A stretch of DNA of 64,000 nucleotides from Dromaius novaehollandiae. Its lineage: Eukaryota; Chordata; Aves; Casuariiformes; Dromaiidae. Every line of letters starts with the position of its first letter. Position 1 is the first letter of the stretch. Below the pieces are notes generated by a model. It saw only the letters and a list, made by a program, of their open reading frames with translations, was not told the DNA's origin and made no database searches. The stretch is from the NCBI RefSeq assembly GCF_036370855.1, contig NC_088100.1, positions 33,368,563 through 33,432,562 of the forward strand, in the 5' to 3' direction. The position numbers and the translations under genes are program-made. Shown in pieces: positions 25,601 to 33,800 of this stretch.

Positions 25601-27023
25601 TGGCATGTGTAATTGCTACCAATGCATCCTGTGGGGAAGAAAATAGTCCCAGACAAGCCAGTTTGCAGTCCTAACACTGTCTTGAACCATTTTCTATTAT
25701 TCACTTTTTTAGACCTTAAATTTTAATCCTAGTAAGAAGTACTACTAAGCCCCCCAAGGAAAGCCTGCATGGGGAAATAATGCCACGTATGAAAACTTAT
25801 ACTGGACCCCAACTGCTTGGAAGCAGTTTTGTCCTCTGAAACAACCAGAGCCCATCAAGGTCGATGGAAATAATCCCATTGACTTCAGAGAGCACTTGAA
25901 AAAGCTGCCCCTATTTAAGAAAACCAGAAAGAGAAGCACTGCATACAGAGACATAAGTGTGCCACTAATCATTTCATTTTCCTTTTTATAGCTCTACTTT
26001 AACAACAGGTTTTGTATTTTTTAATGTGCAGAAATAAGTCTCTACTCTAAAATCAAAGGTCAAATGAGAAAAAAACCCAACTCCATTCCTTGCAATATCC
26101 ATGTGATAGGTTAAAGTCAAGCCTAACAAAGAAAAGGTCCCTGTGACTGCACTGGGCATTTGCCTTTATTATTGCCCATCTCTTTGTCAATGAACCTTAT
26201 CAACAGTGCAGGAATGACAAACTGAAGCCTTTTGCCAAACTAACTTTGGCCATAGCTACAGACAAGACATGCTTACTCGAACAAGGAAATCCCCTGGGCA
26301 ATCAGCTATCAGGCATTAGCTGTTTGACCAGGCACCAAGCAGGAAAGGAAAAAAGCTTCTTACCTAATTCAGCACAACGGCAGCTCCTGAACCCTATCTA
26401 AGCATAACGCATCTAAGAGGCCAAGAGAAAGACCCGGCCTGTCCGTCCCACGTTCAGTTCTAACTCCAAGACAGTTACTGGAGCAGTAAGAGCAGCCCTT
26501 TGCCTCTTTAGAGATGGTATTTTTTAGAGGTTCCTAAAAGACAGAACCTGGCTCTAAGGATTCCAGGCCCCGCGAGGAGTCACACGCATGTGCTACGTAC
26601 GACCCAAAAACTCAGGGTTTTAAGCCTTCGCTCCTGCGCTGCCTCCGGCGCCGTCCCGCACAGCGCAGGCCGCCGCTGCGCGGGCTGCCAAGGCGGGAGC
26701 GCCCCGGTGCCCGCGGGCCGAGCCCCCCCCCGCTCCCGTCTCCTCCGCGGTACCTGCTCGGGGCCGGGGGCGTCCGCCTCGGCCCGCTCCCCCTCGTCCT
26801 GCTGCTGCTGCTGCGGAGCGGGGGGCTCCTCGGGCCGGCAGCCCGCGGCGGGCTGCGGCGGCTCGGCCGGCTCTTCCCCGCCCCCGCCGCACACGCCGTC
26901 CGGCCGCCGCGGTTCGCCGCCGGGCTCGGCCGCCTCGGGCTCGGAGTCGGTCTCCCAGGTGGAGTCGCAGTCCTCCACCGTGGTGGGCTCCTTGACGCTG
27001 GCGCCGCTCACCAGGCCGCCCAT
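18500..27023 (-). CDS. OGFRL1: OGFRL1, opioid growth factor receptor-like 1 (whole coding span, 7 exons)
   Basis: Seven minus-strand exons (26754-27023, 25098-25184, 24454-24532, 21217-21295, 21058-21124, 20782-20927, 18500-19259) join in frame to 1488 nt, giving 495 residues. Every junction has GT donor and AG acceptor, and the split codons (Gly146, Trp172, Glu243) restore expected residues. The product carries the OGFr conserved region at about residues 104-328, from RSFYAARDLYKYRHQYP through HNHTYIQWLFPLREQGLNFY and RITRILKSLGELGYESFKSP to FIWGPPRK. The N-terminal EPTTVEDCDSTW block separates OGFRL1 from its paralogue OGFR, and I see no OGFR-type C-terminal peptide repeats. Family knowledge: OGFR is a receptor for met-enkephalin that restrains cell growth; the function of OGFRL1 itself is poorly defined. 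There is no signal peptide or membrane segment. Basic clusters after residue 300 could serve nuclear import (inference). The 495 residues are somewhat longer than mammalian versions as I remember them, mainly through the tail. Confidence 0.96.
20782..20927 (-). CDS. OGFRL1: OGFRL1 coding exon 6 (residues 195-242 plus two bases)
   Basis: The acceptor TTTATTAG|GAATTC and the donor AATGA|GTAAGT frame 48 codons and two bases. The product is a largely helical segment of the OGFr domain: EFKKTKEAIRRFVLAYKLML, then EFFGIKLIDKTGNVARAANW, then QERFQHLN. The split Glu243 is completed by exon 7. Confidence 0.95.
21058..21124 (-). CDS. OGFRL1: OGFRL1 coding exon 5 (residues 172-194)
   Basis: The acceptor TTTTAACAG|GCTTTT supplies the last base of Trp172. 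The exon then encodes LFPLREQGLNFYAKELTTYE and IE, ending in phase 0 at GAG|GTAATA. It is the most conserved short block of the OGFr domain. The introns on both sides are short (92 and 130 bp). Confidence 0.94.
21217..21295 (-). CDS. OGFRL1: OGFRL1 coding exon 4 (residues 146-172, both ends split)
   Basis: The acceptor TTTACACAG|GGGTTT completes Gly146, followed by VYIEEVLNKWKGDYEKLEHN and HTYIQ, then the first two bases of Trp172. The donor is TG|GTTGGT, with T at +3, and is weak. It is fixed by the reading frame, because only this cut joins to exon 5 to give QWLFPLRE. The next intron is only 92 bp long. Confidence 0.93.
22015..22125 (-). repeat. L2/MIR-type 3' end relic
   Basis: The plus strand reads GACCAGGGTACC, then CTAGGCACTGTACAAATACG, then a degraded 'ACTCCTTGTTCCAAACGCTC' block. 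This is the familiar ending shared by L2-derived repeats in amniotes, in reverse orientation. It lies in intron 3 of OGFRL1. Confidence 0.5.
22612..22647. repeat. T20-A16 palindromic run in OGFRL1 intron 3
   Basis: Twenty T at 22612-22631 are followed directly by sixteen A at 22632-22647. Both strands can fold back on themselves. Confidence 0.95.
22780..23998 (+). repeat. Degenerate L2-clade LINE with reverse transcriptase and 3' tail, in OGFRL1 intron 3
   Basis: In order along the plus strand: 22793-22843 translates to LDGLSSTFDTTDHDLHL, matching the LSAAFDTVDH motif of L2/CR1-type reverse transcriptases. A frameshifted QGS..LGP-like stretch lies near 22967-23000. The catalytic motif region at 23035-23064 reads YLCADNSQI before a stop (Tyr to Cys and the second Asp to Asn in YADD). 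From about 23470 a decayed 'KAL..L.P.YL'-like block follows. The end, GTTTGTGCAGAACCCAGC and onward, closes with a TTATAATAACAATAATAAT tail at 23973-23994. Stops and frameshifts throughout mean it is long dead. It lies antisense to OGFRL1. Confidence 0.72.
24454..24532 (-). CDS. OGFRL1: OGFRL1 coding exon 3 (residues 120-145 plus one base)
   Basis: Encodes NFKDLRYQNDLCNLRFYKNK followed by IPFKPD, ending with the first base of Gly146 at a GATG|GTGAGT donor. The acceptor reads TTTCAGCAG|AAC, so two AGs lie three bases apart. Using the upstream one starts the exon at 24535 and inserts a Gln between Tyr-Pro and Asn-Phe. I chose 24532 because the family sequence as I know it reads YPNF. Confidence 0.93.
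25098..25184 (-). CDS. OGFRL1: OGFRL1 coding exon 2 (residues 91-119)
   Basis: The acceptor TTTCAG|AGTGGC and the donor CCA|GTAAGA frame 29 codons in phase 0. The exon encodes the linker SGDATELTAKPK and then RSFYAARDLYKYRHQYP, the first conserved block of the OGFr domain. The intron upstream (25185-26753) holds, around 25850-25900, a short palindromic phrase of the kind found in old amniote repeats. Confidence 0.95.
26754..27023 (-). CDS. OGFRL1: OGFRL1 coding exon 1 (residues 1-90)
   Basis: The start ATG is at 27021-27023, in weak context (C at -3, G at +4). It is chosen because the protein begins MGGLVSGASVKEPTTVEDCD, like known OGFRL1 N-termini. The exon is a whole number of codons and ends at GAGCAG|GTACCG. 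After the conserved EPTTVEDCDSTW block the sequence is acidic and rich in Pro, Gly and Glu, with a run of five Gln (residues 71-75) from five pure CAG codons at 26799-26813. Gly2 with Ser6 fits the N-myristoylation pattern. The exon lies wholly inside the CpG island, so its composition is far more GC-rich than the other exons. The N-terminal region is probably disordered. Confidence 0.95.
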
Positions 27024-27083
27024 CGGGCAGGGCCGCCGCCCGCGGGCCGCGGCGGCCGCGCGCAGGGAGCGGCCGCGGGCTGC

Positions 27084-27098
27084 CTACGGCTGCGGCAT
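27084..27098 (-). promoter_or_regulatory. Four-codon upstream ORF in the likely OGFRL1 5' leader
   Basis: On the minus strand, GCCATG at 27098 opens ATG CCG CAG CCG TAG (Met-Pro-Gln-Pro, stop), 60 nt before the main ATG and in the same frame. Its context has G at -3, better than the main start. If the transcript begins upstream of 27098, ribosomes would meet this ORF first and would have to reinitiate or leak past it. Confidence 0.5.
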
Positions 27099-27577
27099 GG
27101 CCGCGCGGGGCGGCGCGGCGGCGGCCGGGGCTGCGCCCGCCCGGCCCCCGCCCGCGGGGACGCGCGGGGCGGGGCTGCAGGCGCCGGGATGCCCACAGCG
27201 AGCGGCGCGGCGCGGAGGGGGCGACGGGCGCAGGCCGCGCCGGCGCTGCGGGAGGCCGCGGCGGGCGGGCGGCGCAGCCCCGCGGCTGGGCGGCGGCGGG
27301 TGGCGCTGCGGGCGGAGCCGCTGCGGCCTCAGGCCTCCCGCGGGCTCTCGGGCGCCAGCGCCAGCCCCGTTTTGGCTGCCGCGGCCGGGTGTCGTCCCCC
27401 CCCGCCCCCGGCGGTGCCGAGCCGGCGCGCTGCCCCGCTTCCCCCCGGGGCAAGGCCGCGGGTCCCGGCAGCCTCGGGGGCAGCCGCGGGGAGAGAGTAG
27501 GAACCACCAGGAGCGCGGTGGGATCTCTCCTCGGAAACGCAGGCCGGGCTGCTTCGCGGAGGGAGTTTCGCTAGCAG

Positions 27578-27592
27578 GCCGCAGAGGGCAGC
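27578..27592 (+). promoter_or_regulatory. CTCF-like motif at the CpG island edge
   Basis: GCCGCAGAGGGCAGC holds the AGAGGGCAG core of the CTCF motif. The left half departs from the consensus at several positions, so binding is only possible, not expected. Confidence 0.3.
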
Positions 27593-28295
27593 TCCCCCCG
27601 CGCCGTGGTCCGGGAAGGGGGTGCGTATTTTGTGACAGAACGGGCATGTCGCTAGCAGGGGCCAGGCACAGGTTGTCCGCTAAATTGGAGGCTTGCAGTG
27701 GGTGGACCTCAAGGAGCAGACACACCAGAGGAGACAGGGCTGGAGGAGACAATATTGTGGTGCCCAGCCAGGTTCCCCTCACCCTAAAATCCCTGGTGGT
27801 TAACTGACACAACAGTCAAGGATAGTGTACTTTGCATTTGGCTAGGGCATGTCTGCTGGACAGAAACACTGCCTTGGGTGGAAGAGCAGATGAGAGCTTA
27901 CTATGTTGTTCTCAATGGCTGCTCTCACCCTCATGATCAAAAAAGTGTTCTTCGTTTATAATTGGAAGTTTCAGGCTTCCGTTTACGCTCACGGAGTTCT
28001 GCTTTTTTCTCTCAAGACAGCTCTTCAGTGTCCAGTATATCCGCTTCTCATAAAGATGTGCACTAATTTTTACACATACACCATCTTCAGGTGCATTTTG
28101 AATATATGGACTGTACATATTGTACAAGGACAGCAAATTACTGGCAATATCCTGGTTGTCAGGCCTTGTTTCAGGCAAGCTTTTACAGCTGCAGTTCACC
28201 TAGAGGCACTTATGGCTGCATGGTCAAACTACAGGGACCTGTCTTAACAGCTTGACCCACCTCAGGAGCCTGGGCTTCTGCTACTGTGTTCCTCA

Positions 28296-28326
28296 CCCCC
28301 CCCCCCCAAAAAAAAAAAAAAAAAAA
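28296..28326 (+). repeat. C12-A19 homopolymer junction
   Basis: Twelve C followed by nineteen A, just before the CR1 fragment at 28350. The lengths may be affected by sequencing error. Confidence 0.9.
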
Positions 28327-28349
28327 CAACTGTTTGGCAAATACAAACC

Positions 28350-28691
28350 TGTTTAGTTGTTCAGCCTGGAGAAGAGAAGGCTGAGGGCAGTCTTACAAAT
28401 GTATATAAATATCTGGTGGGAGGGTGTAAAGAAGGCAGAGCCAGACTCTTCTCAGTGGTGCCCAGTGACAGGATGAGAGGCAACAGGCATAACCTGAAAC
28501 ACAGGAAATCTTGTCTGCACTCTGAGGGTGGTTGAACACCTTGGAGATACTCAAAACCCAACCGGACGTGGTCCTGGGCAACCTGTTCTAAGTGACCCTG
28601 CTTGAGCAGGGAAATTGGACTAGATGATCTTCAGAGGTCCCTTACAACCTCAACAGTTCTGTGATGACCTCAACTATTCTGTGATGCTGTG
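28350..28691 (+). repeat. CR1 LINE 3' fragment, about 340 bp
   Basis: Follows the bird CR1 3' region from TTCAGCCTGGAGAAGAGAAG through the GACTCTTCTCAGTGGTGCCC block to CCCTGCTTGAGCAGG. It ends at TTCTGTGATG units near 28690. The terminal phrase appears twice (ACCTCAACAGTTCTGTGATG, then ACCTCAACTATTCTGTGATG), a local duplication of the end. It is 5'-truncated, as most CR1 copies are, and sits about 1.3 kb upstream of the OGFRL1 start codon. Confidence 0.93.
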
Positions 28692-29109
28692 AAAATGGTT
28701 CTTCTCTTCCCAGACACTAACAAGAAGACTTCTGCCTCTCCAGCCTCTGTCACCATCATGTCAGCTGCTGCTTTCCTCAGAAGCCAGCTCCTCCCACTCA
28801 GTCCAAGGGCAAACCTGGTGGTCCCAGCCAAGACGCCCCTTCGCAACATTCAGTTCAAGCCCTTCCTGCCTCTATTTTTGCCCCAGTACTTTTTGCCCCA
28901 TTCCACAATAATGGTTTGAACAATAGGATGATCATGATAGTTGGTCCATCTTGTCCACTCTTCTGTTTTTGGAAATGGTCGGTTAGGGATATTTAATGAA
29001 AGATTTAAGAAACAGGACATTTACTGAACAATCTTTACCCTGACATATCTTGCAAGCTTATGAAAAACTAAAGGTTTAGAAAATTCCAGAGCAAAAATGT
29101 TGCATCTGA

Positions 29110-29580
29110 ATCTTCATTTTAATAGCCTCCAATGGACCTGTCATCCATGAATTTGTCTAATTTCCTTTTTATACCACCTATATATACTTTTGACCTCTCT
29201 TACATGTTTAGACAATGTTACACAGTTTAAATGTGTGTTATATAAGTATCATATTTTATTATATATATATATATTTTTGATACCGACTGGTTCTTATGAG
29301 AAACAGTGAATGATTGTTCCCTATTCACTTTGATGGTGCTTACTATTTTATAGACCTCTATCACTTCTATACCTGTTGTCTTTTTCCAAGATGCAAGCTC
29401 CTACCCTTTGCAGTCTTACCTAGTATGAAAGCCAATTCATTGCTCTGATCATACTTGTGACCTTTTCCTGCAGCTTTTCAAGTTCTACTGGAACTTTTTT
29501 GAAATGCAATATCCAGGAATGCATGCAACATACATGCAGGTTCAGCCTCATTTGTGCCAGTGGACAGTGCTTTAATATGA
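29110..29580 (-). repeat. Ancient CR1-type LINE relic
   Basis: Read on the minus strand it carries TTAGACAAATTCATGGATGA and CAGGTCCATTGGAGG, a phrase shared by old amniote CR1 subfamilies. The plus strand shows TTTATAGACCTCTATCA and GCATGCAACATACATGCAGG-like positions in the expected order. A (TA)n run at about 29260-29274 interrupts it. It is far more diverged than the three young CR1 tails. Confidence 0.6.
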
Positions 29581-29999
29581 AATAAAAAAGTCTTCATCAG
29601 GCAGGAGCCAGAAAGGTCATATAATGGAAGTACTAAGGTTGGAGCTACAGCTGCAACTGGATGAACAGTCTTTTATAAGACTGATGCTCACATCTTTTGA
29701 GAGTTCCTTTTTCTCTAGCCTTATTAGGAGGAAAGGCAGACTTTCTTTTCCTGCTTCCACAACGTCTCTTCCCAGTCTCTAGGTATAATCTGAAGTGAGT
29801 GACTTCCCAAATTCTGATGTCTGGAACCCACTTGTCTTGATTCCTTGCTGACTAGCTACTTCCATTGACTAACATCAACAGGTTCCAGTGTAGACCAGTT
29901 CTGCTTCCCTTCCCCTATTACTGCTTTTATCAATACTCCTTCACATTGACTGTGTTTATATTAGGGACAGCAGAGTCTCAAAAGTATGCCTTGTTCATG

Positions 30000-30760
30000 G
30001 ATCAAAAATCAGGCGAAGGTTTTGATGACCTTTAGTTTGCATGGCAATTGATTCCACAAACTCAGATCATCCTATAAGAAAGCTCTCTTTCTTGTGCAAA
30101 TAATTGCACCTTATTATAGAAAGCTCAGTCCTACCTGAAGAGCAAACCTGTCAGCCAAACCTCATCACAGAGTTTTAGGAGGATTTTTTAAATATCTGGA
30201 GCTCAGGCAAGTGAAAATACGAACTGGGAGTCAAATTAATTGACTTGGCATTGCTATGGGAAGCCATTGCCAAGAGCAGAGGACTGCTTTGACTTGCTTA
30301 CAGTAATCTGGGCTGCTGGGGTGATGTGATGGAGATTACTGAAGTATTGCAATGTATTTTTGGAGTTTCTAAAGGGTTGATAGCTAGGTATACCATATTG
30401 CTTGCAGTCTACATAAGCATTGACAGAAGTGAGGCTGACTGAAACCTGATCACTGTCTGCCAGGGTGGTACAGATTTTCCTAGCCAACCAGAGATGTTAT
30501 AAGGCATTACTCACTGCTATAGTGGAGTTTATTATCAGCAGGTAATCTAGAAGAACTCTCAAATTAGAAACTGAATTCACGGATTGTCAGTGTGGCATTT
30601 TAAAACAAGGCAGTGGCACCAATGATGCAACCCTTCTAAATATTTCAGATCCCCCTACAAATTACTTCTGTTTTAGTTGGAGTCAACTTTCAAGCAGTTG
30701 AATTTTGTCCACTAGCTTATCATTGGACACTGTCTAGTTTCTAAGTGAGTTTGCTCAGGA
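30000..30760 (-). repeat. Degenerate L2-clade LINE reverse transcriptase relic
   Basis: On the minus strand, 30676-30711 reads WTKFNCLKVDSN, the counterpart of the NCLKLN(S/P)(S/D)K motif. Further along, HHITP is intact at 30317-30331, as in the region after the catalytic core of L2-type elements, followed by a GNGFP segment where WLP is expected. Stops and frameshifts interrupt it. The order of blocks fits one element copy. Confidence 0.6.
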
Positions 30761-30899
30761 AAGGAAGATTGAACAGCTCTTGTGTAGATTAACATCCAGC
30801 AAGACTAGCTAGTCAGTCAGAGATGGGGCATCCAGCTTGTGTCTATTCAGACCTGGTTGCACTACTGTGCAGCTGAATGAGGAAGGAAGAATTCCTTCC

Positions 30900-33800
30900 C
30901 TGAATGAGTCATTTGCTATTTCTGTCCTGAATTACTCACAACTGTCTCTCAGCTGCCCAGAAGGACATGGGTTGGAGTTTTTGAGGTAAGAATATTCAAA
31001 GCTCTGAATGGCAGGTCTGTACTTTCCCAGATATGTGCATTTTTCCTGTGAAAAATATCTGTCCTTCACAGTTGCTGCTTATTGCTGGCTCTGGTTGTGA
31101 ACTAGAGGCAGTCAGGATTCATGAAGAAGTTTTGTCACCTTACATAGCTTCTTAGGGTGATATGTGAGAACTTAAACAGATCCTCACAAAACAAATCTTT
31201 TTTAAAAATAAAAGAATTAATATGAGTTATCTCACAGTCATTGGTAGTTATTTTTGAGAATTTGGGGCACTTGAGTTTACCAAAATATGTGAGTACAGCA
31301 GGAAGTTACTAAGTGGTAAAGCCAGAAGGACCTGTTTTGATCTAATAATCTGACTTCTGCACAACACAGGACAGAGGAGGTCTCTTCCTGCCCAAGGAGG
31401 AGGACAAAACCTAGGGAACTGTAGACCATTAATACATTAGATATCAGCTTTACTAAAGAAAGAAAGTTGGTTATGTACACTTAACTGCTGGTTATATACC
31501 TAAAGGAGCGTATATTAAAAACGCCTTGGATTTGTCAAAAATAAATTATACCACACTCTTTTTTTTTTTCTTTTATGAGGACATGGTTGTATAAGGACTT
31601 TAAAATGGATGCAACATCACTTTCTGGAAACTGATGCTGTACGTTTATCAGTGTGATAATTGTAAAATTTGCTTACAAATTAAATACAAGGTAATTGTAA
31701 TACTTTATCATTACCTTGGGAGGATGTTTTAAATAGGATACCAAGGAGGTCAATTAACAACTGTGGAGATTCTTACCAATCTAATATTAAGGTGATATAA
31801 AGCTGGGAGGGATTATGCATCTTTACAGGATATAATACCACTTTGATAAATGGCAGAAGTGGGCAAAATAAATAACCTTGGTAAAATGAAATTCAGTCAA
31901 GATAATGTAAAATGATTCATAGTGGATACTTAAACATACAAAGGTAGATTTTAGAAAGGCAGAAAGGCAGCAGTACAACAGAAGTGTCTGTGAGCTACAG
32001 TATTATTAACATATATTCACTAGCTGGAAGCTAACTTTCCAGCTAATTGGGCAAAGGTCCAAAGTCAGCCAGGCATGCCGGTGGTTTGTATACAATAGTT
32101 GTAATTGACTGCTATTTTCAATAGGATTTTTTACCCTGTTGGTTTGCTTTTGAAAGGAATTAAGCATTCTCAATGGATTTCTAACTATGGTGAAATTTAG
32201 TTCTCTTCTTTAGTTCTGTAAAGCCCCAGATTGCTGAAATGCCAAGCCTGATGTAAGATCTATAGAAGGTACATCTAATTTATAAAGTTCTCTATGATCT
32301 GAGCCTAATGAATGTCATTGGAAATGATTAACTAACTGGAAACTCAGAAGTCAGATTGTATATTTGTGTAAATTTGTTTCTACTGAAATCTGAAGTTAAT
32401 TCACAGGGAAGAAAAGATTTCACATAGATCACACTAGACACTACAGTTCTGTGTATTAAGCTCACTAAAGCCAACGGAAGTTCCTCTAACTGATTTTGTT
32501 GGGTCGTGATTGAAATCCTGAATACCTTAAATAAAGCCCTATTTATTACAGTGTCTTGTACTAGGGCTTTACAAAAGATCATAGCCAAGGGAAGCCCAGA
32601 GCAAATTATAATACTGTATTACTTTAAGATGGTCTAGATGGTTGGAGAGGTAGTCTCACTCTTGTTCTTAAGCTTCTGATCCGCAAAGATTCTGCTCAGT
32701 TTCTTCTTCAACTCGCCCTTCAAACACATCACGCAACAGCAGCCAGTTTCTTGAGATGCAGTGATCTCAGCTGTAGGATGCAACATGGTCTAAACGAGCT
32801 ACTGTGCAGCAAACTGATTTATAGCTAGGGTCCCACATAACCCTTCTGATACACTGAACCAAGCTGACTCCGTTAGCACGCTCTGCTTTCCTGTGGCAGG
32901 GCTTGACTAAGGTGCCTCCACAGGCCATCCGCCTGAGACCACTGACAAGATACGACATTTACTTGCCAGAAATTCACACAGGGTTCGGTTATGCCCTTAA
33001 GTTTTCCTTAGGGACTTCTGGATTGCACCAGGAAAGCTAGCCATTTTGGCAGTGGAGCCTAGAAGGAGATTCACCTCCCTGAAAGACACACAGAGTGTGA
33101 TTTTGACACCCAAACTTAGGCATCCAAGTACCCCTGGAGATCCCCTGCTGTACCCAGCTGCTGCTGCAGAAGTGATGATCAATAAGTTCTCTGACAGAGC
33201 TGCCAGCTCAATGCAGATGTCTTGGGTACTCCTTGCGGGAGTCTCAAATGACGTGATATGCTTACATGTGGTCACCTGTGCCTCTATGTAACTGGCTGGT
33301 TGGCTGAATCACTTCGAAAGCTGCCTTGACTGTATGATTCCATTGATTCCAATGGAAGCTTACACACCTAGTCAGCTTATATACCTACATCTATGTGTAA
33401 ATGGCTAAATTTAGACATTTTATCACAGACTCAGTCCAGCCCTTAATCTCCCTTGGCATCCCTATTTCTGCTAGAAAGGTCAACTACAGACTGTCATTGC
33501 TAGTGGATGTGTAAGTGGACATTTCTGATCTGACAGCACACAGTATCTCCTGTCTCTGATTTTCAGGATCATAAAATGGGCATTTCCTAGCTGTGCCATC
33601 TGTGGGACCTGACCTAACAGCGTCAGACTCAGAGTAACTAACGACTCAGAGCCAGCCCAAACTCACAAAAACTGGGAGACTGCCTCCTGTAGGACATTAG
33701 CTCAAGGACACATTGAAATCCTTCTTTGAGCCTGAGCAGATTTCTCATTTGGGGGATTTATATGCCCTGAGGAATCCAACTTGTAGATGCCTTAGCCTGA

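Larger units (their letters stand above)
26560..27630. promoter_or_regulatory. CpG island promoter of OGFRL1
   Basis: A sharply GC- and CpG-rich kilobase covers exon 1, its donor and about 600 bp upstream, amid AT-rich surroundings. No TATA box is seen above the start codon. An SP1-type box, GGGGCGGGGC, lies at 27166-27175, with more CCGCCC-like boxes nearby. A CTCF-like core, GCAGAGGGCAG, lies at the outer edge (27581-27591). Such an island suggests broad, dispersed initiation. The exact start site cannot be read from sequence alone. Confidence 0.85.

Noticed and set aside
26590-27807. Plus-strand open frame of 405 codons over the OGFRL1 promoter
   Set aside because: It runs antisense to exon 1 through the CpG island and is Arg/Pro/Gly/Ala-rich, as any frame in such DNA would be. 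Open frames also exist in other phases there (26620-27507, 27084-27812).
31687-31718. 9-bp inverted repeat with 14-base loop
   Set aside because: Short AT-rich hairpins are expected by chance in this much sequence.
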